A DNA stretch of 64,000 nucleotides from Paenimyroides viscosum (GTDB taxonomy: Bacteria > Bacteroidota > Bacteroidia > Flavobacteriales > Flavobacteriaceae). The DNA lies in NCBI RefSeq assembly GCF_003858535.1, contig NZ_RQTJ01000001.1, positions 62,001 to 126,000 of the forward strand, read 5' to 3'. Shown piece after piece: positions 41,994 to 50,763 of this stretch; positions within the stretch are counted from its first letter, which is position 1, and each line of letters begins with the position of its first letter. Position numbers and translations under genes: made by a program. The notes below the pieces were generated by a model. It worked only from the letters and a program-made list of their open reading frames with translations, did no database searches and was not told where the DNA came from.

Positions 41994-43268
41994 ATGAAAC
42001 GTATCATAAATAATATAGTTTTCAGCGTTTTTGTCCTCGTAGCAATCTTTGCTTTGAACGCTTGTACAAATAAACATTCGGAGGGCGACGGACATAATCA
42101 CGGTGCGGAAGCAGCAACAACAACGGACGAACACGAAGAAGAAGAAAACGTTGCCATACTGACCGATGAACAAATGAAAGCCGTAGGTATAGAAATCGGG
42201 ATGATTAAACAGAAACAATTGTCCGCAACATTGAAAGCCAACGGTGGATTGAGAGTACCCAACAGCAACAAAGCAAATGCAACTTCAATGTTTGGTGGCG
42301 TTATCAAATCCCTCAATGTGGAGATAGGCGATTTCGTGAAGAAAGGTCAGGTCATCGCCACTATTTCCAATCCGCAATTCATACAGTTGCAGGAAGAATA
42401 CCTAAGCATCAATAGCCGTATAGAATTTGCAGAGCAGGAAGTGGCAAGACAAAGAGAGCTAAACGAGGGAAATGCAGGTGCAAAGAAAAACCTTCAAAGT
42501 GCCACTACCGAATTGAACACGTTGAGAACACGAAAAGCATCGTTACAACAACAAATCCAAATGATGGGCATTAATCCGGCTTCCTTGTCAAATTCCAGCC
42601 TTAAATCCTCGTTGGTCGTTACAAGTCCGATAAGCGGTACGGTAAGTAACGTTTTCGCCAAAATCGGAAGCTATGTAGATGTGTCTTCGCCTATTGCCGA
42701 AATAATAGAAAACACAGCATTGCACTTGGACTTACAAGTTTATGAAAAAGATATTCCCCTAATCAAAATAGGTCAGAAAATAGATTTTGTCGTAACCAAC
42801 AATCCCAATAAGACCTATTCTGCCGAAGTGTACAGTATTGGTTCATCTTTTAGCGGAGAGAGTAAGACCATTGCCGTTCACAGCAGAATTACAGGCGATA
42901 AAACAGGATTGATTGACGGAATGAGCATAACCGGAACTGTCAGTTTAGATAATGTACTAAGTACGGCTGTACCCAATGAAGCGATTGTCAATGCAGACGG
43001 GAAGTATTACATCTTTTTGGTCAAGGAGCAGGAAGAAGAACCACACGACCATAAGGAGGGCGAAGAACACGACCATAACCACGACCACGGTTCGGAAAAA
43101 GGAACTCAATTTGTAAGAATGGAAATAGTTAAAGGTGCTTCTCAATTGGGTTACACGGCGATAACGCCTGTAAATGAAATTCCACACGGTACGCATATCG
43201 TGATAAAAGGTGCGTTTTTTGTGAATGCAAAAATGAATGATACCGGAGAACACGGTCACGCTCACTAA
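41994..43268 (+). CDS. czcB: Efflux RND periplasmic adaptor subunit (CzcB/CusB type)
   Basis: A 424-aa lipoprotein-like adaptor. The signal ends at FALNAC (Cys 24), followed by a His/Glu-rich stretch. A barrel-sandwich hybrid (GGVIKSLNVEIGDFVKKGQVIATI, then PISGTVSNVFAKIGSYVDVSSPIAEI) encloses a helical hairpin (130-180). A His-rich insertion, HDHKEGEEHDHNHDHG, near 355-375 and a His-containing C-terminus suggest metal capture. It joins the RND pump to the outer membrane factor and starts 8 bases after the fusion gene. Confidence 0.88.
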   Translation: MKRIINNIVFSVFVLVAIFALNACTNKHSEGDGHNHGAEAATTTDEHEEEENVAILTDEQMKAVGIEIGMIKQKQLSATLKANGGLRVPNSNKANATSMFGGVIKSLNVEIGDFVKKGQVIATISNPQFIQLQEEYLSINSRIEFAEQEVARQRELNEGNAGAKKNLQSATTELNTLRTRKASLQQQIQMMGINPASLSNSSLKSSLVVTSPISGTVSNVFAKIGSYVDVSSPIAEIIENTALHLDLQVYEKDIPLIKIGQKIDFVVTNNPNKTYSAEVYSIGSSFSGESKTIAVHSRITGDKTGLIDGMSITGTVSLDNVLSTAVPNEAIVNADGKYYIFLVKEQEEEPHDHKEGEEHDHNHDHGSEKGTQFVRMEIVKGASQLGYTAITPVNEIPHGTHIVIKGAFFVNAKMNDTGEHGHAH

Positions 43269-43279
43269 AATAGTATATA

Positions 43280-43702
43280 ATGAAAAAGAGCATTGAACAA
43301 AAGCTGTTGTCAAAGAACACCAATCCGACCAGTATGCGGATATTGGTGTACGATTTCTTGGAGCAACAGCAAACAGCGATGTCCTTATCTGAAATCGAAA
43401 GCCATTTTTATAAAGCAGACAGGGTTACGATTTACAGGACTTTGAAAACTTTTGAGGAAAAAGGTATTGTACACAGTATTCAGGAGAACACTACGGTTAA
43501 GTATATTTTGTGCCACGACGGGTGTGATGAAGAAACGCACAAGGATTGGCACTTACATTTCTATTGTAAGATTTGTAAACAGACAACCTGTAAGGAGGAT
43601 TTTATTATACCGCAGAATGGAAGTCAAAATTACCGTATTGACGAAATAAAATTATTTGGTAAAGGTATTTGTGAGAACTGTTTAAAGGAGAGTTTGCAAT
43701 AG
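43280..43702 (+). CDS. Fur-family transcriptional regulator
   Basis: The 140-aa protein has an N-terminal winged helix with MRILVYDFLEQQQTAMSLSEIE, then DRVTIYRTLKTFEEKGIVHSI, the Fur-family recognition helix, and a C-terminal metal-binding part: HDGCDEETHKDWHLHFYC, CKICKQTTC and a final CENC. The double Cys pairs indicate a structural zinc site; the His/Cys/Asp set resembles Zur-type sensors. It is cotranscribed with the efflux genes and probably represses from the palindromes at 37114 and 43694, possibly by zinc excess. The second lies across its own stop codon. Confidence 0.88.
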   Translation: MKKSIEQKLLSKNTNPTSMRILVYDFLEQQQTAMSLSEIESHFYKADRVTIYRTLKTFEEKGIVHSIQENTTVKYILCHDGCDEETHKDWHLHFYCKICKQTTCKEDFIIPQNGSQNYRIDEIKLFGKGICENCLKESLQ

Positions 43703-43730
43703 CATTGCAAGCTCTCCCTGTGTACCTTTG
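43694..43730 (+). promoter_or_regulatory. Fur/Zur-type operator and -7 element before the transglutaminase gene
   Basis: TTGCAAT-AGC-ATTGCAA (43694-43710) is a perfect 7-3-7 palindrome overlapping the stop of the Fur gene. TACCTTTG (43723-43730) is an exact TANNTTTG. The 12-base distance from the operator end to the -7 element mirrors the 11 bases at 37130-37142. Confidence 0.65.
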
Positions 43731-43749
43731 TTATAAATATAAATGTGTT

Positions 43750-44469
43750 ATGGACAACTATCTTAAAGAAACAAAAATCCTTGACTACTCAAACGTTTCT
43801 ATACAAGAGCTATTGGAACAAAGAGGGTGGAAAGATTTGGACACTGTTTCAAGAGTTAAAGCCATTTACAATTTTGTCAGGGATGAAATAAAATTTGGCT
43901 ACAATGTTTCGGACGATATACCTGCATCAGAAATTCTGAAAGACGGTTACGGACAGTGCAATACCAAAGCAACTTTGCTAATGGCGTTATTAAGAGCAAC
44001 GGGAATACCTAATCGCATTCACGGTTTTACCATTGATAAAGCCTTGCAAAAGGGAGCTATTACGGGTATTTGGTACAAACTTTCGCCGAAAAACATCTTA
44101 CATAGCTGGGTTGAGGTATTGGTAAATGAACAGTGGTATTTTTTAGAGGGCGTGATTTTGGATAAACCTTATCTCACAAAATTGCAGGAGCAGAACAGCG
44201 ATTGCAAAACCACGTTTTGTGGTTTCGGGGTTTATACAGATAATTTTGAGAACCCACCGATTGAATGGAACCTCAACAATACGTTTATTCAGGATAAAGG
44301 CATCAATCAGGACTTTGGTGTTTTTGATACGCCAGATGCGTTCTATGCAAAACATCAGCAAAAGCTGAACGCTTTCAAGAAGTTTATTTTTCAGCATATT
44401 GTGAGGCATATAATGAATAATAACGTGGAAAGAATAAGAAATAAAAGTGTAACGAACCTAAAAAATTAA
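43750..44469 (+). CDS. Transglutaminase-like domain protein, 239 aa
   Basis: ATG 43750 (MDNYLKETKILDYSN) lies 19 bases after a -7 element. The core motif is GYGQCNTKATLLMALLRATGIPNRIHGF (Cys at about residue 75), then ILHSWVEVLVNEQWY (His about 119) and an Asp following, the Cys-His-Asp triad of transglutaminase/papain-fold proteins. There is no signal peptide. Its place in the Fur-controlled operon, between the regulator and the P-type ATPase, suggests a role in metal stress, such as peptidase-type processing, but nothing further is shown. Confidence 0.75.
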   Translation: MDNYLKETKILDYSNVSIQELLEQRGWKDLDTVSRVKAIYNFVRDEIKFGYNVSDDIPASEILKDGYGQCNTKATLLMALLRATGIPNRIHGFTIDKALQKGAITGIWYKLSPKNILHSWVEVLVNEQWYFLEGVILDKPYLTKLQEQNSDCKTTFCGFGVYTDNFENPPIEWNLNNTFIQDKGINQDFGVFDTPDAFYAKHQQKLNAFKKFIFQHIVRHIMNNNVERIRNKSVTNLKN

Positions 44470-44474
44470 AGGCT

Positions 44475-46511
44475 ATGATAAATACAGACAAAAATCACAA
44501 GCATACTTACGATGCACAAGGCAAAATGACTTGTTGCACACAGGAAGAAAAAATTTACACCCAAGCAGGTGCAAAAGAGCTGGTAAATGAAAAGCATCAA
44601 CACGACCACAGCGATGATGACGGACACGACCACAGCCATAGTGAGAGTAGTCCAATTAAAATGTTTTTGCCGAGTATAATATCATTGGTATTGTTGCTTG
44701 TTGCCATAGCATTTGATAATTGGCTTCCACAGCAATGGTTTACGGGTTGGGTAAGGATTATTTGGTATGTGGTTGCGTATGCCCCCGTTGGGTTTCCCGT
44801 ATTGACAGATGCCGTGAAAAGCATCAGAAAAGGGGAAATCTTTTCAGAGTTCTTTTTAATGGGCATTGCCACCATTGGGGCATTTACCATTGGCGAATAC
44901 CCGGAGGGTGTTGCCGTGATGTTATTCTATGCTGTTGGAGAAGTTTTTCAGACAATGGCTGTTTCGAGGGCAAAAGCAAACATCAAATCATTGCTCGACC
45001 AAAGACCTGATGAGGTAACGGTTTTAAGAAACAATCAGCCGGAAACCGTAAAGGCTGAAACTGTAAACATCGGCGAAATCATACAACTGAAACCGGGCGA
45101 AAAATTAGGTTTGGACGGAGAACTGTTATCTGAAACGGCATCGTTCAACACCGCAGCACTCACAGGCGAAAGCAAGCCCGACACCAAAGCCAAAGGCGAA
45201 ACGGTTTTGGCGGGTATGATAAACCTTAATACCGTTGCACAAGTGCAGGTTACAACCGCATATACGGATAGCAAGTTGAGCAAAATTTTGGAATTGGTAC
45301 AAAATGCTACTTCACAAAAAGCACCAACGGAATTATTTATCCGCAAGTTTGCGAATATATATACCCCTATCGTGGTACTGTTAGCGGTCGCTATTTGTGT
45401 GCTGCCTTACTTTTTCGTAGCTGATTATGAGTTTAAGGATTGGTTGTACAGAGCTTTGGTATTCCTGGTTATTTCTTGTCCTTGTGCATTGGTTATAAGT
45501 ATTCCATTGGGTTATTTCGGAGGAATTGGAGCAGCTTCAAGAAATGGAATATTGTTTAAAGGAAGCAACTTTTTAGATGCCCTTTCCAATATTCAAAACG
45601 TGGTAATGGATAAAACAGGTACAATGACGGAGGGTGTTTTCAAGGTTCAGGAAGTGGTATTTGACAAAGCGTTCAATCAAGACGAAATCCTGCAATTGGT
45701 CAATATATTGGAAAGCCACAGTACGCACCCCGTAGCGACGGCTATTCACGAATACGTGGGCAAACCGGATAATACAATCCGCTTGGAAAACACGGAGGAA
45801 ATTGCAGGACACGGGTTGAAATCAACCGTAAATGGTAAAGACTTATTGGTCGGGAATTTCAAGCTGATGAACAAGTTCGGGATACAATACGATTTAGACC
45901 AGAACAGCATCGTTTATACGACTATTGCCGTTGCTTACGATAACAAATTTGTCGGTTACATCACTATTGCCGACAGTATCAAAGAAGACGCACAGGAAAC
46001 CATAAATCTATTGCATAAGCTCAATGTGAAAGCTACTATGCTTAGTGGAGATAAAAATACAGTGGTAAAGTATGTAGCGGAACAGTTGGGGATAGACAAT
46101 GCTTTCGGGGATTTACTGCCCGAAGATAAAGTGAACAGGGTTAAAGAAATCAAAGCCAAAGGCGAAAGCGTTGCTTTCGTCGGCGACGGTGTGAATGATG
46201 CTCCCGTTGTGGCATTGAGTGACGTAGGTATTGCAATGGGCGGTTTGGGAAGCGATGCCACTATTGAAACGGCGGATGTGGTCATACAAGACGATAAACC
46301 AAGCAAAATTCCTTTGGCAATCAATATCGGGAAACAGACAAAGAAAATAGTTTGGCAAAATATCACATTGGCATTTGTAGTAAAAGGTATTGTATTGGTG
46401 CTTGGTGCAGGTGGATTGGCTACAATGTGGGAAGCCGTTTTTGCAGATGTAGGCGTAGCATTATTAGCAATTCTAAATGCAGTACGAATACAACGAATGA
46501 AATTTGTTTAG
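44475..46511 (+). CDS. zntA: Heavy-metal P-type ATPase, ZntA/CadA type
   Basis: The 678-aa protein begins with a Cys pair (TCC) and a His/Asp-rich metal-binding tail HQHDHSDDDGHDHSHSE in place of an HMA domain. It has eight membrane helices, the ion-binding SCPCALV motif (Cys at about 335), the phosphorylation motif DKTGTMTEG (Asp about 379), HP (SHSTHPVA) and GDGVNDAP. Zn/Cd/Pb specificity is inferred from the His-rich N-terminus and the operon. It starts 5 bases after the transglutaminase gene and is controlled by the Fur-type operator at 43694. Confidence 0.88.
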   Translation: MINTDKNHKHTYDAQGKMTCCTQEEKIYTQAGAKELVNEKHQHDHSDDDGHDHSHSESSPIKMFLPSIISLVLLLVAIAFDNWLPQQWFTGWVRIIWYVVAYAPVGFPVLTDAVKSIRKGEIFSEFFLMGIATIGAFTIGEYPEGVAVMLFYAVGEVFQTMAVSRAKANIKSLLDQRPDEVTVLRNNQPETVKAETVNIGEIIQLKPGEKLGLDGELLSETASFNTAALTGESKPDTKAKGETVLAGMINLNTVAQVQVTTAYTDSKLSKILELVQNATSQKAPTELFIRKFANIYTPIVVLLAVAICVLPYFFVADYEFKDWLYRALVFLVISCPCALVISIPLGYFGGIGAASRNGILFKGSNFLDALSNIQNVVMDKTGTMTEGVFKVQEVVFDKAFNQDEILQLVNILESHSTHPVATAIHEYVGKPDNTIRLENTEEIAGHGLKSTVNGKDLLVGNFKLMNKFGIQYDLDQNSIVYTTIAVAYDNKFVGYITIADSIKEDAQETINLLHKLNVKATMLSGDKNTVVKYVAEQLGIDNAFGDLLPEDKVNRVKEIKAKGESVAFVGDGVNDAPVVALSDVGIAMGGLGSDATIETADVVIQDDKPSKIPLAINIGKQTKKIVWQNITLAFVVKGIVLVLGAGGLATMWEAVFADVGVALLAILNAVRIQRMKFV

Positions 46512-46608
46512 GTGGCAATAAAATTGAAGCATTAGTAATAAAACAAACATAACAAGTTAAAAATTATAGATAAACTTCGGGAAGATGAGATATTTATCAC
46601 AAATTAGA

Positions 46609-46664
46609 TTATAACGTTTTATAACTCGATAGGAAAAGATTATCCAAAATAAAGTGTATTTTTG
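46609..46664 (+). promoter_or_regulatory. Promoter region of the second DUF6660-type gene
   Basis: TTATAA-CGTT-TTATAA (46609-46624) is a symmetric, possible operator. TATTTTTG (46657-46664) is an exact TANNTTTG, 7 bases before ATG 46672. The TGCAAT/ATTGCA palindrome found at the other efflux promoters is absent, so this gene may answer to a different regulator. Confidence 0.45.
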
Positions 46665-46671
46665 CAAAGCA

Positions 46672-47010
46672 ATGAAATTTTTGGCATACATATTAGCGAC
46701 ATATATTTTATTCCTTGCGATTAAGCCGGGAATAGAAGCTATCTCATTGCAAACAGGGACAGAACAAGGTTGTTGTGGTGGAGAATGTTCCCCAGTTAAA
46801 TCAAACGACCATAATCAAAAGAAAGAAAATAGCGAGAAAAGCTGTAATCCTTTTCAAGTCTGTAGCTCTTGTCTTTTACAAGTCGCTTCAGTCCCTTTTT
46901 TCAAAATATTGCCTAAGCCCGAAATATCAACAAAACAGTATTTCTCTTATAAATCTGTATTCTCTTCACAGTTTTCTTCTGATTTTTGGCAACCGCCAAA
47001 GTTTATTTAA
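46672..47010 (+). CDS. DUF6660-type exported Cys-rich protein, 112 aa
   Basis: ATG 46672 (MKFLAYILATYILFLAIKPG) starts a signal peptide. The mature part has GCCGGECSP, a Lys/Asn/Glu spacer, SCNPFQVCSSCLLQ and a C-terminal SDFWQPPKFI, the same signature as the protein at 37159. The ATG is so close to the -7 element that the transcript should be nearly leaderless. It leads a short unit with the HMA-like protein and the TonB-dependent receptor downstream. Confidence 0.72.
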   Translation: MKFLAYILATYILFLAIKPGIEAISLQTGTEQGCCGGECSPVKSNDHNQKKENSEKSCNPFQVCSSCLLQVASVPFFKILPKPEISTKQYFSYKSVFSSQFSSDFWQPPKFI

Positions 47011-47086
47011 TAATCCTTTACAATAATAATGTTCCAAGATATTTGGGACTTATTCGTATTTGTTAAATAAACTCAAAATCAAAAAA

Positions 47087-47461
47087 ATGAATTTCATAAA
47101 ATTATTCGTTGTGGCATTGTTATTAACAGCCACAACACAAATTGCATTTGCACAAACATCTTGTTGCAAAGGCTCTGATAATAATAGTCAGTGTACAACA
47201 ACTGGTTCAACTGATAGTATAAAAACTGCTTCTGTTAAAGTTAAGGGTGTTACCTGTTCAATGGACGTGAAAATGATTTCTTCCAACGTAGAAAAGCTAA
47301 ATGGAGTGAACAGTTGTAAATCAGGAAAACAAGGAACAACAACAACTTTTGATGTGAAATTTAATCCTGCATTGGTAACTGAAAAAGAAATTTTTGCAGT
47401 CATTGAAAGCACAGGAAGTTGTGAAAATCCCAAAGAAAAACCTTATAAAGTAAAACAGTAA
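47087..47461 (+). CDS. Exported heavy-metal-associated-like protein, 124 aa
   Basis: ATG 47087 (MNFIKLFVVALLLTATTQIAFAQ) gives a signal peptide, then Cys residues (SCCKGSD, QCTTT) and an HMA-like domain VKVKGVTCSMDVKMISSNVEKLNGVNSC, followed by FDVKFNPALVTEKEIFAVIESTGSC. The usual metal site is GMTCxxC; here the second Cys is replaced, leaving GVTCSMDV, while single Cys residues occur elsewhere. Metal binding may therefore differ from CopZ-like proteins. A perfect terminator follows. Confidence 0.75.
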   Translation: MNFIKLFVVALLLTATTQIAFAQTSCCKGSDNNSQCTTTGSTDSIKTASVKVKGVTCSMDVKMISSNVEKLNGVNSCKSGKQGTTTTFDVKFNPALVTEKEIFAVIESTGSCENPKEKPYKVKQ

Positions 47462-47464
47462 ACA

Positions 47465-47500
47465 ATACAGGGCAAAGCAAGTTTGCTTTGCCCTGTATTT
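47465..47500. terminator. Terminator after the HMA-like gene
   Basis: AATACAGGGCAAAGCAA (47465-47481) pairs perfectly over 17 bp with TTGCTTTGCCCTGTATT (47484-47500), with a tiny loop. The flanking A/T tracts make it plausible in both directions; read-through into the TonB receptor gene 15 bases further would be limited. Confidence 0.7.
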
Positions 47501-47515
47501 AAAAAAAATTAAACA

Positions 47516-49744
47516 ATGAAAAAATACATCTTCATTGTTGGTTTACTGTTTCCTTTTAGCATTTCAGCACAAACTATTTTAGGAAAGGTAATCAACGATA
47601 AAAAAGAACCGTTAGTCGGTGCTAATGTTTACTGGCTTGGTACAACTACAGGTACATTAACAGGCAATAAAGGGGAGTTTGAAATATCAATTAAAGATGT
47701 TTCCGATAAACAACTCATTGCTACTTATGTAGGACATTCTCCCGACACGATTAAAATTAATAATCAAACATTTGTTGAGTTCGTATTAGAAGAAACCCAA
47801 ACTCTTGATGAAATTATTATTTCAAGAAAACGTGATGGAGTAATAATTTCGGATATTAAGCCGATTAAAACAGAACAGATTACAAAAACAGAGCTTGGGA
47901 AAGCTGCTTGTTGTGATTTGGCAGGTTGCTTTGAAACACAGACAACCGTACAACCGCAAACAACCAATGTAATAACAAACTCAAAAGAACTTCGCATTTT
48001 GGGTTTATCAGGTGTTTACAATCAGGTGTTGATTGACGGTTTCCCGATGATACAAGGTTTGTCATACACTTATGGTATAAGCAGTATTCCGGGTACGTTA
48101 GTTGATAATATTTATGTTTCAAAAGGAGCTAACAGCGTTATTCAGGGGTATGAGAGCATAAGCGGACAAGTCAATGTAGAAACAAAAGACCCTGACAATA
48201 CAGACAAATTGTTGCTCAACCTGTATGTGAACAATTTTATGGAAAAGCATTTAAACGCCAACTATGCTTTCAAACAAGGCAAATGGAGCAATCTTACAGC
48301 TTTTCATACTGTGCAGCCTGCTAATAAAATAGACAAGGATAATGACAACTTTTTAGACCTACCGTTGCTCACTCGCTATATGATTTTTAACAAATGGAAG
48401 TATGGTAATGAAAAAGATTGGGGTTGGAACAGTAGAATTGGTTTACGCTTCTTTAATGAACAACGAATTGGCGGACAAACCTCTTTCAATGCAAAAAGTG
48501 ACAAAGGAAGCACTAATGTTTATGGGCAATCTGTAAGCATCAATCAACCGGAGTTTTGGACAAAAACAGGATATCGCTTTAACGATAAACACAATATTGT
48601 ATTTTTTGCTTCGGCTTTTCATCAAGAACAAAATTCGTATTTCGGAACGGTAAAATACAACGCTCAACAAACCAATTTTTATGGTAATATTCAGTATGAG
48701 TTAAATTACGACCGAAATGATTTAAAAGCAGGTATTAGTTATCGTCATCTGAATTTAAATGAAGACATAGGCTTTACCGATACTTTTTTACATCGAACTT
48801 ATGCCGGAAAATATCAGAGATTAGAAAATATTCCCGGACTGTTTGTTGAAAATACAATGAGGTTTTTTGATGACAAGCTAACTTGGATTGCAGGAGTTCG
48901 TAGCGACCATCACAACCAATTTGGCTTTCAGTTTACGCCACGAACACTTGTAAAGTATGACATAACACCAAAAACCATTATTCGAGCAAATGTTGGTACT
49001 GGTTGGCGAACAGTAAACTTATTTAGCGAAAACATCGGATTACTTGTAAGTTCAAGGGATATCATTTTTGCAGAACAACTACAACCGGAAAAAGCCGTAA
49101 ATCTTGGACTTAATCTTACTCAAAAGTTTGATTTGAAAGATGGAGATTTAACCGGTTATTTTAGTGCCGATTATTACAGAACCAATTTTCAAAATCAAAT
49201 CTTCCCTGATTACGATACTGACCCTACAAAAGCAATCATTAAAAACTTTACCGGAACAAGTGTTAGTAACGGGTTCCAGGCGGAGTTATATTTAAAAATA
49301 TGGAAGAGGTTTGAATTTAAAACAGGATATAATTACTTAGATGTTTACCGCGAAGTTGGAGAAGCAAAACAGCTTTTGCCTTTCAATCCAAAGCATAAGG
49401 TAATTACAACATTTAGCTATAAGCCAATGTCCAACAAGTTTCATTTTGATATGAATGTACATTGGTTTGGCAAACAGCGTTTACCTGATACCAAAACAAA
49501 TCCAGTAGAATTTCAGCGACCTGATTTTTCAGAACCATACACAATCGTAAATGCGCAGTTTACCTACAACTTCAAGAAATTTGAATTGTACGCAGGTTGT
49601 GAGAATATTTTTGACTTCCGACAAAACCAACCGATAATAAGTTGGCAAAATCCGTTCAGTCCATACTTTGACACATCTTCCGTTTGGGGTCCAACAAGAG
49701 GTCGGGAAATGTATATTGGAGTAAGATTTAGAATAGAGAATTAG
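47516..49744 (+). CDS. TonB-dependent outer-membrane receptor, 742 aa
   Basis: The protein has a signal peptide (ending SISAQ), a carboxypeptidase-regulatory-like beta domain (TILGKVINDKKEPLVGANVYW), then a TonB plug with ELRILGLSGVYNQVLIDGFPMIQGLSYTYG, GTLVDNIYVSKGANSVIQGYESISGQVNV and a 22-strand barrel ending MYIGVRFRIEN. A Cys-rich plug segment KAACCDLAGCFETQ lies at residues about 128-142. The context (DUF6660 and HMA-like genes just upstream) suggests a metal, such as copper, or a metal chelate as substrate. Confidence 0.85.
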   Translation: MKKYIFIVGLLFPFSISAQTILGKVINDKKEPLVGANVYWLGTTTGTLTGNKGEFEISIKDVSDKQLIATYVGHSPDTIKINNQTFVEFVLEETQTLDEIIISRKRDGVIISDIKPIKTEQITKTELGKAACCDLAGCFETQTTVQPQTTNVITNSKELRILGLSGVYNQVLIDGFPMIQGLSYTYGISSIPGTLVDNIYVSKGANSVIQGYESISGQVNVETKDPDNTDKLLLNLYVNNFMEKHLNANYAFKQGKWSNLTAFHTVQPANKIDKDNDNFLDLPLLTRYMIFNKWKYGNEKDWGWNSRIGLRFFNEQRIGGQTSFNAKSDKGSTNVYGQSVSINQPEFWTKTGYRFNDKHNIVFFASAFHQEQNSYFGTVKYNAQQTNFYGNIQYELNYDRNDLKAGISYRHLNLNEDIGFTDTFLHRTYAGKYQRLENIPGLFVENTMRFFDDKLTWIAGVRSDHHNQFGFQFTPRTLVKYDITPKTIIRANVGTGWRTVNLFSENIGLLVSSRDIIFAEQLQPEKAVNLGLNLTQKFDLKDGDLTGYFSADYYRTNFQNQIFPDYDTDPTKAIIKNFTGTSVSNGFQAELYLKIWKRFEFKTGYNYLDVYREVGEAKQLLPFNPKHKVITTFSYKPMSNKFHFDMNVHWFGKQRLPDTKTNPVEFQRPDFSEPYTIVNAQFTYNFKKFELYAGCENIFDFRQNQPIISWQNPFSPYFDTSSVWGPTRGREMYIGVRFRIEN

Positions 49745-49818
49745 GAACTATATGAAATAAATTACTATATACATTTATGATTAATAATCATCAAATAACA
49801 AGAAGCGTTCAGTTTTCT

Positions 49819-49856
49819 GAACAAACGACTATTCATAAAAGAATAGTCGTTTGTTC
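49819..49856. terminator. Strong bidirectional terminator
   Basis: GAACAAACGACTATTC (49819-49834) pairs perfectly with GAATAGTCGTTTGTTC (49841-49856), 16 bp with a 6-base loop. It closes the TonB receptor unit and separates it from rteC. Confidence 0.75.
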
Positions 49857-49919
49857 AATATTTGATATTTAGCTACGAATGTTCTTCTTCGTAAGCAAAG
49901 ATAAAAACAGACTTACTGT

Positions 49920-50747
49920 ATGGATAAATTTTATAAGAAAACACTGTATGAGCTGGAAACAACAATCAACGAATTAGAAATTGAAACCGAATATCCAATC
50001 CAAAGAATAGAAGCTGTAATAGTTCTTATTGTAAATTCTTTGTCTAAGTTAAAGGAGTTCGTCTTAAAAAAGGGATTTAAGAATATTGATGAAGAAATCC
50101 TATTTTTTAAATGTCAGAAACCTATTATCGTTGCAAAGCTCATTTATTATAATGCCATTTATAAAATTGAAACGAAAAAGCCCTATGGAGCAAAACCTAT
50201 TAGAAAATTTCTTGATGAAGAATTGAACAAGCTCAAAAGGTTCTTTGACAACAACCTTGAATTTTATAAATACTATCGGACAAATAACTCTTTTATTGAT
50301 GACAAGCTATTTGTAAGGGACAAGTACGATATAAAACTAAGTTTAGACACCTACTATTTTGAGGCTGACCATCGCTTTTCCACTTCCCACGATTACAAAG
50401 TAGCAAAAATTATTGCCAACGACCTGATACAAGTTTATCTCGAAGACCAACTCAATAATATCAATCAGAAAAAGGCATTTGATGGTTCTTCTCTAAATTG
50501 GACAGGAAGTAAAACGGCATTAACGGAGTTGATTTATGCACTACACTCACAAGGCGTATTTGACAACGGTAATGCAGACATCAAAGTCATTGCTAAAACA
50601 TTCGAACTTGCTTTTAATATTAGTTTGGGAGATTTCTACCATACCTATTTGGAATTAAAAAGTCGAAAAATGAACAGAACAAAATTCCTCGACAGCCTGC
50701 GTGATGCGCTAATCAGGAAAATGGATGAAAAGGACGAAAGGGAATAG
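49920..50747 (+). CDS. rteC: RteC-domain regulator
   Basis: The 275-aa protein matches RteC: a helical N-terminal part (ELETTINELEIETEYPIQRIEAVIVLIVNSLSKLKEFVLKKGF) and a C-terminal winged-helix-like region with DGSSLNWTGSKTALTELIYALHSQGVFD, then ISLGDFYHTYLELKSRK. In CTnDOT, RteC activates the excision operon after tetracycline signalling. The two-component RteA/RteB genes and tetQ are not in this window. The gene converges with the methylase-helicase gene; their ends are 16 bases apart. Confidence 0.85.
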   Translation: MDKFYKKTLYELETTINELEIETEYPIQRIEAVIVLIVNSLSKLKEFVLKKGFKNIDEEILFFKCQKPIIVAKLIYYNAIYKIETKKPYGAKPIRKFLDEELNKLKRFFDNNLEFYKYYRTNNSFIDDKLFVRDKYDIKLSLDTYYFEADHRFSTSHDYKVAKIIANDLIQVYLEDQLNNINQKKAFDGSSLNWTGSKTALTELIYALHSQGVFDNGNADIKVIAKTFELAFNISLGDFYHTYLELKSRKMNRTKFLDSLRDALIRKMDEKDERE

Positions 50748-50763
50748 AATAGCTTCTCTTACA

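Noticed and set aside
44720..45010. 96-codon frame inside the zntA gene
   Set aside because: It is in another frame of a clear P-type ATPase, and its Cys-rich translation is an artefact of that overlap.
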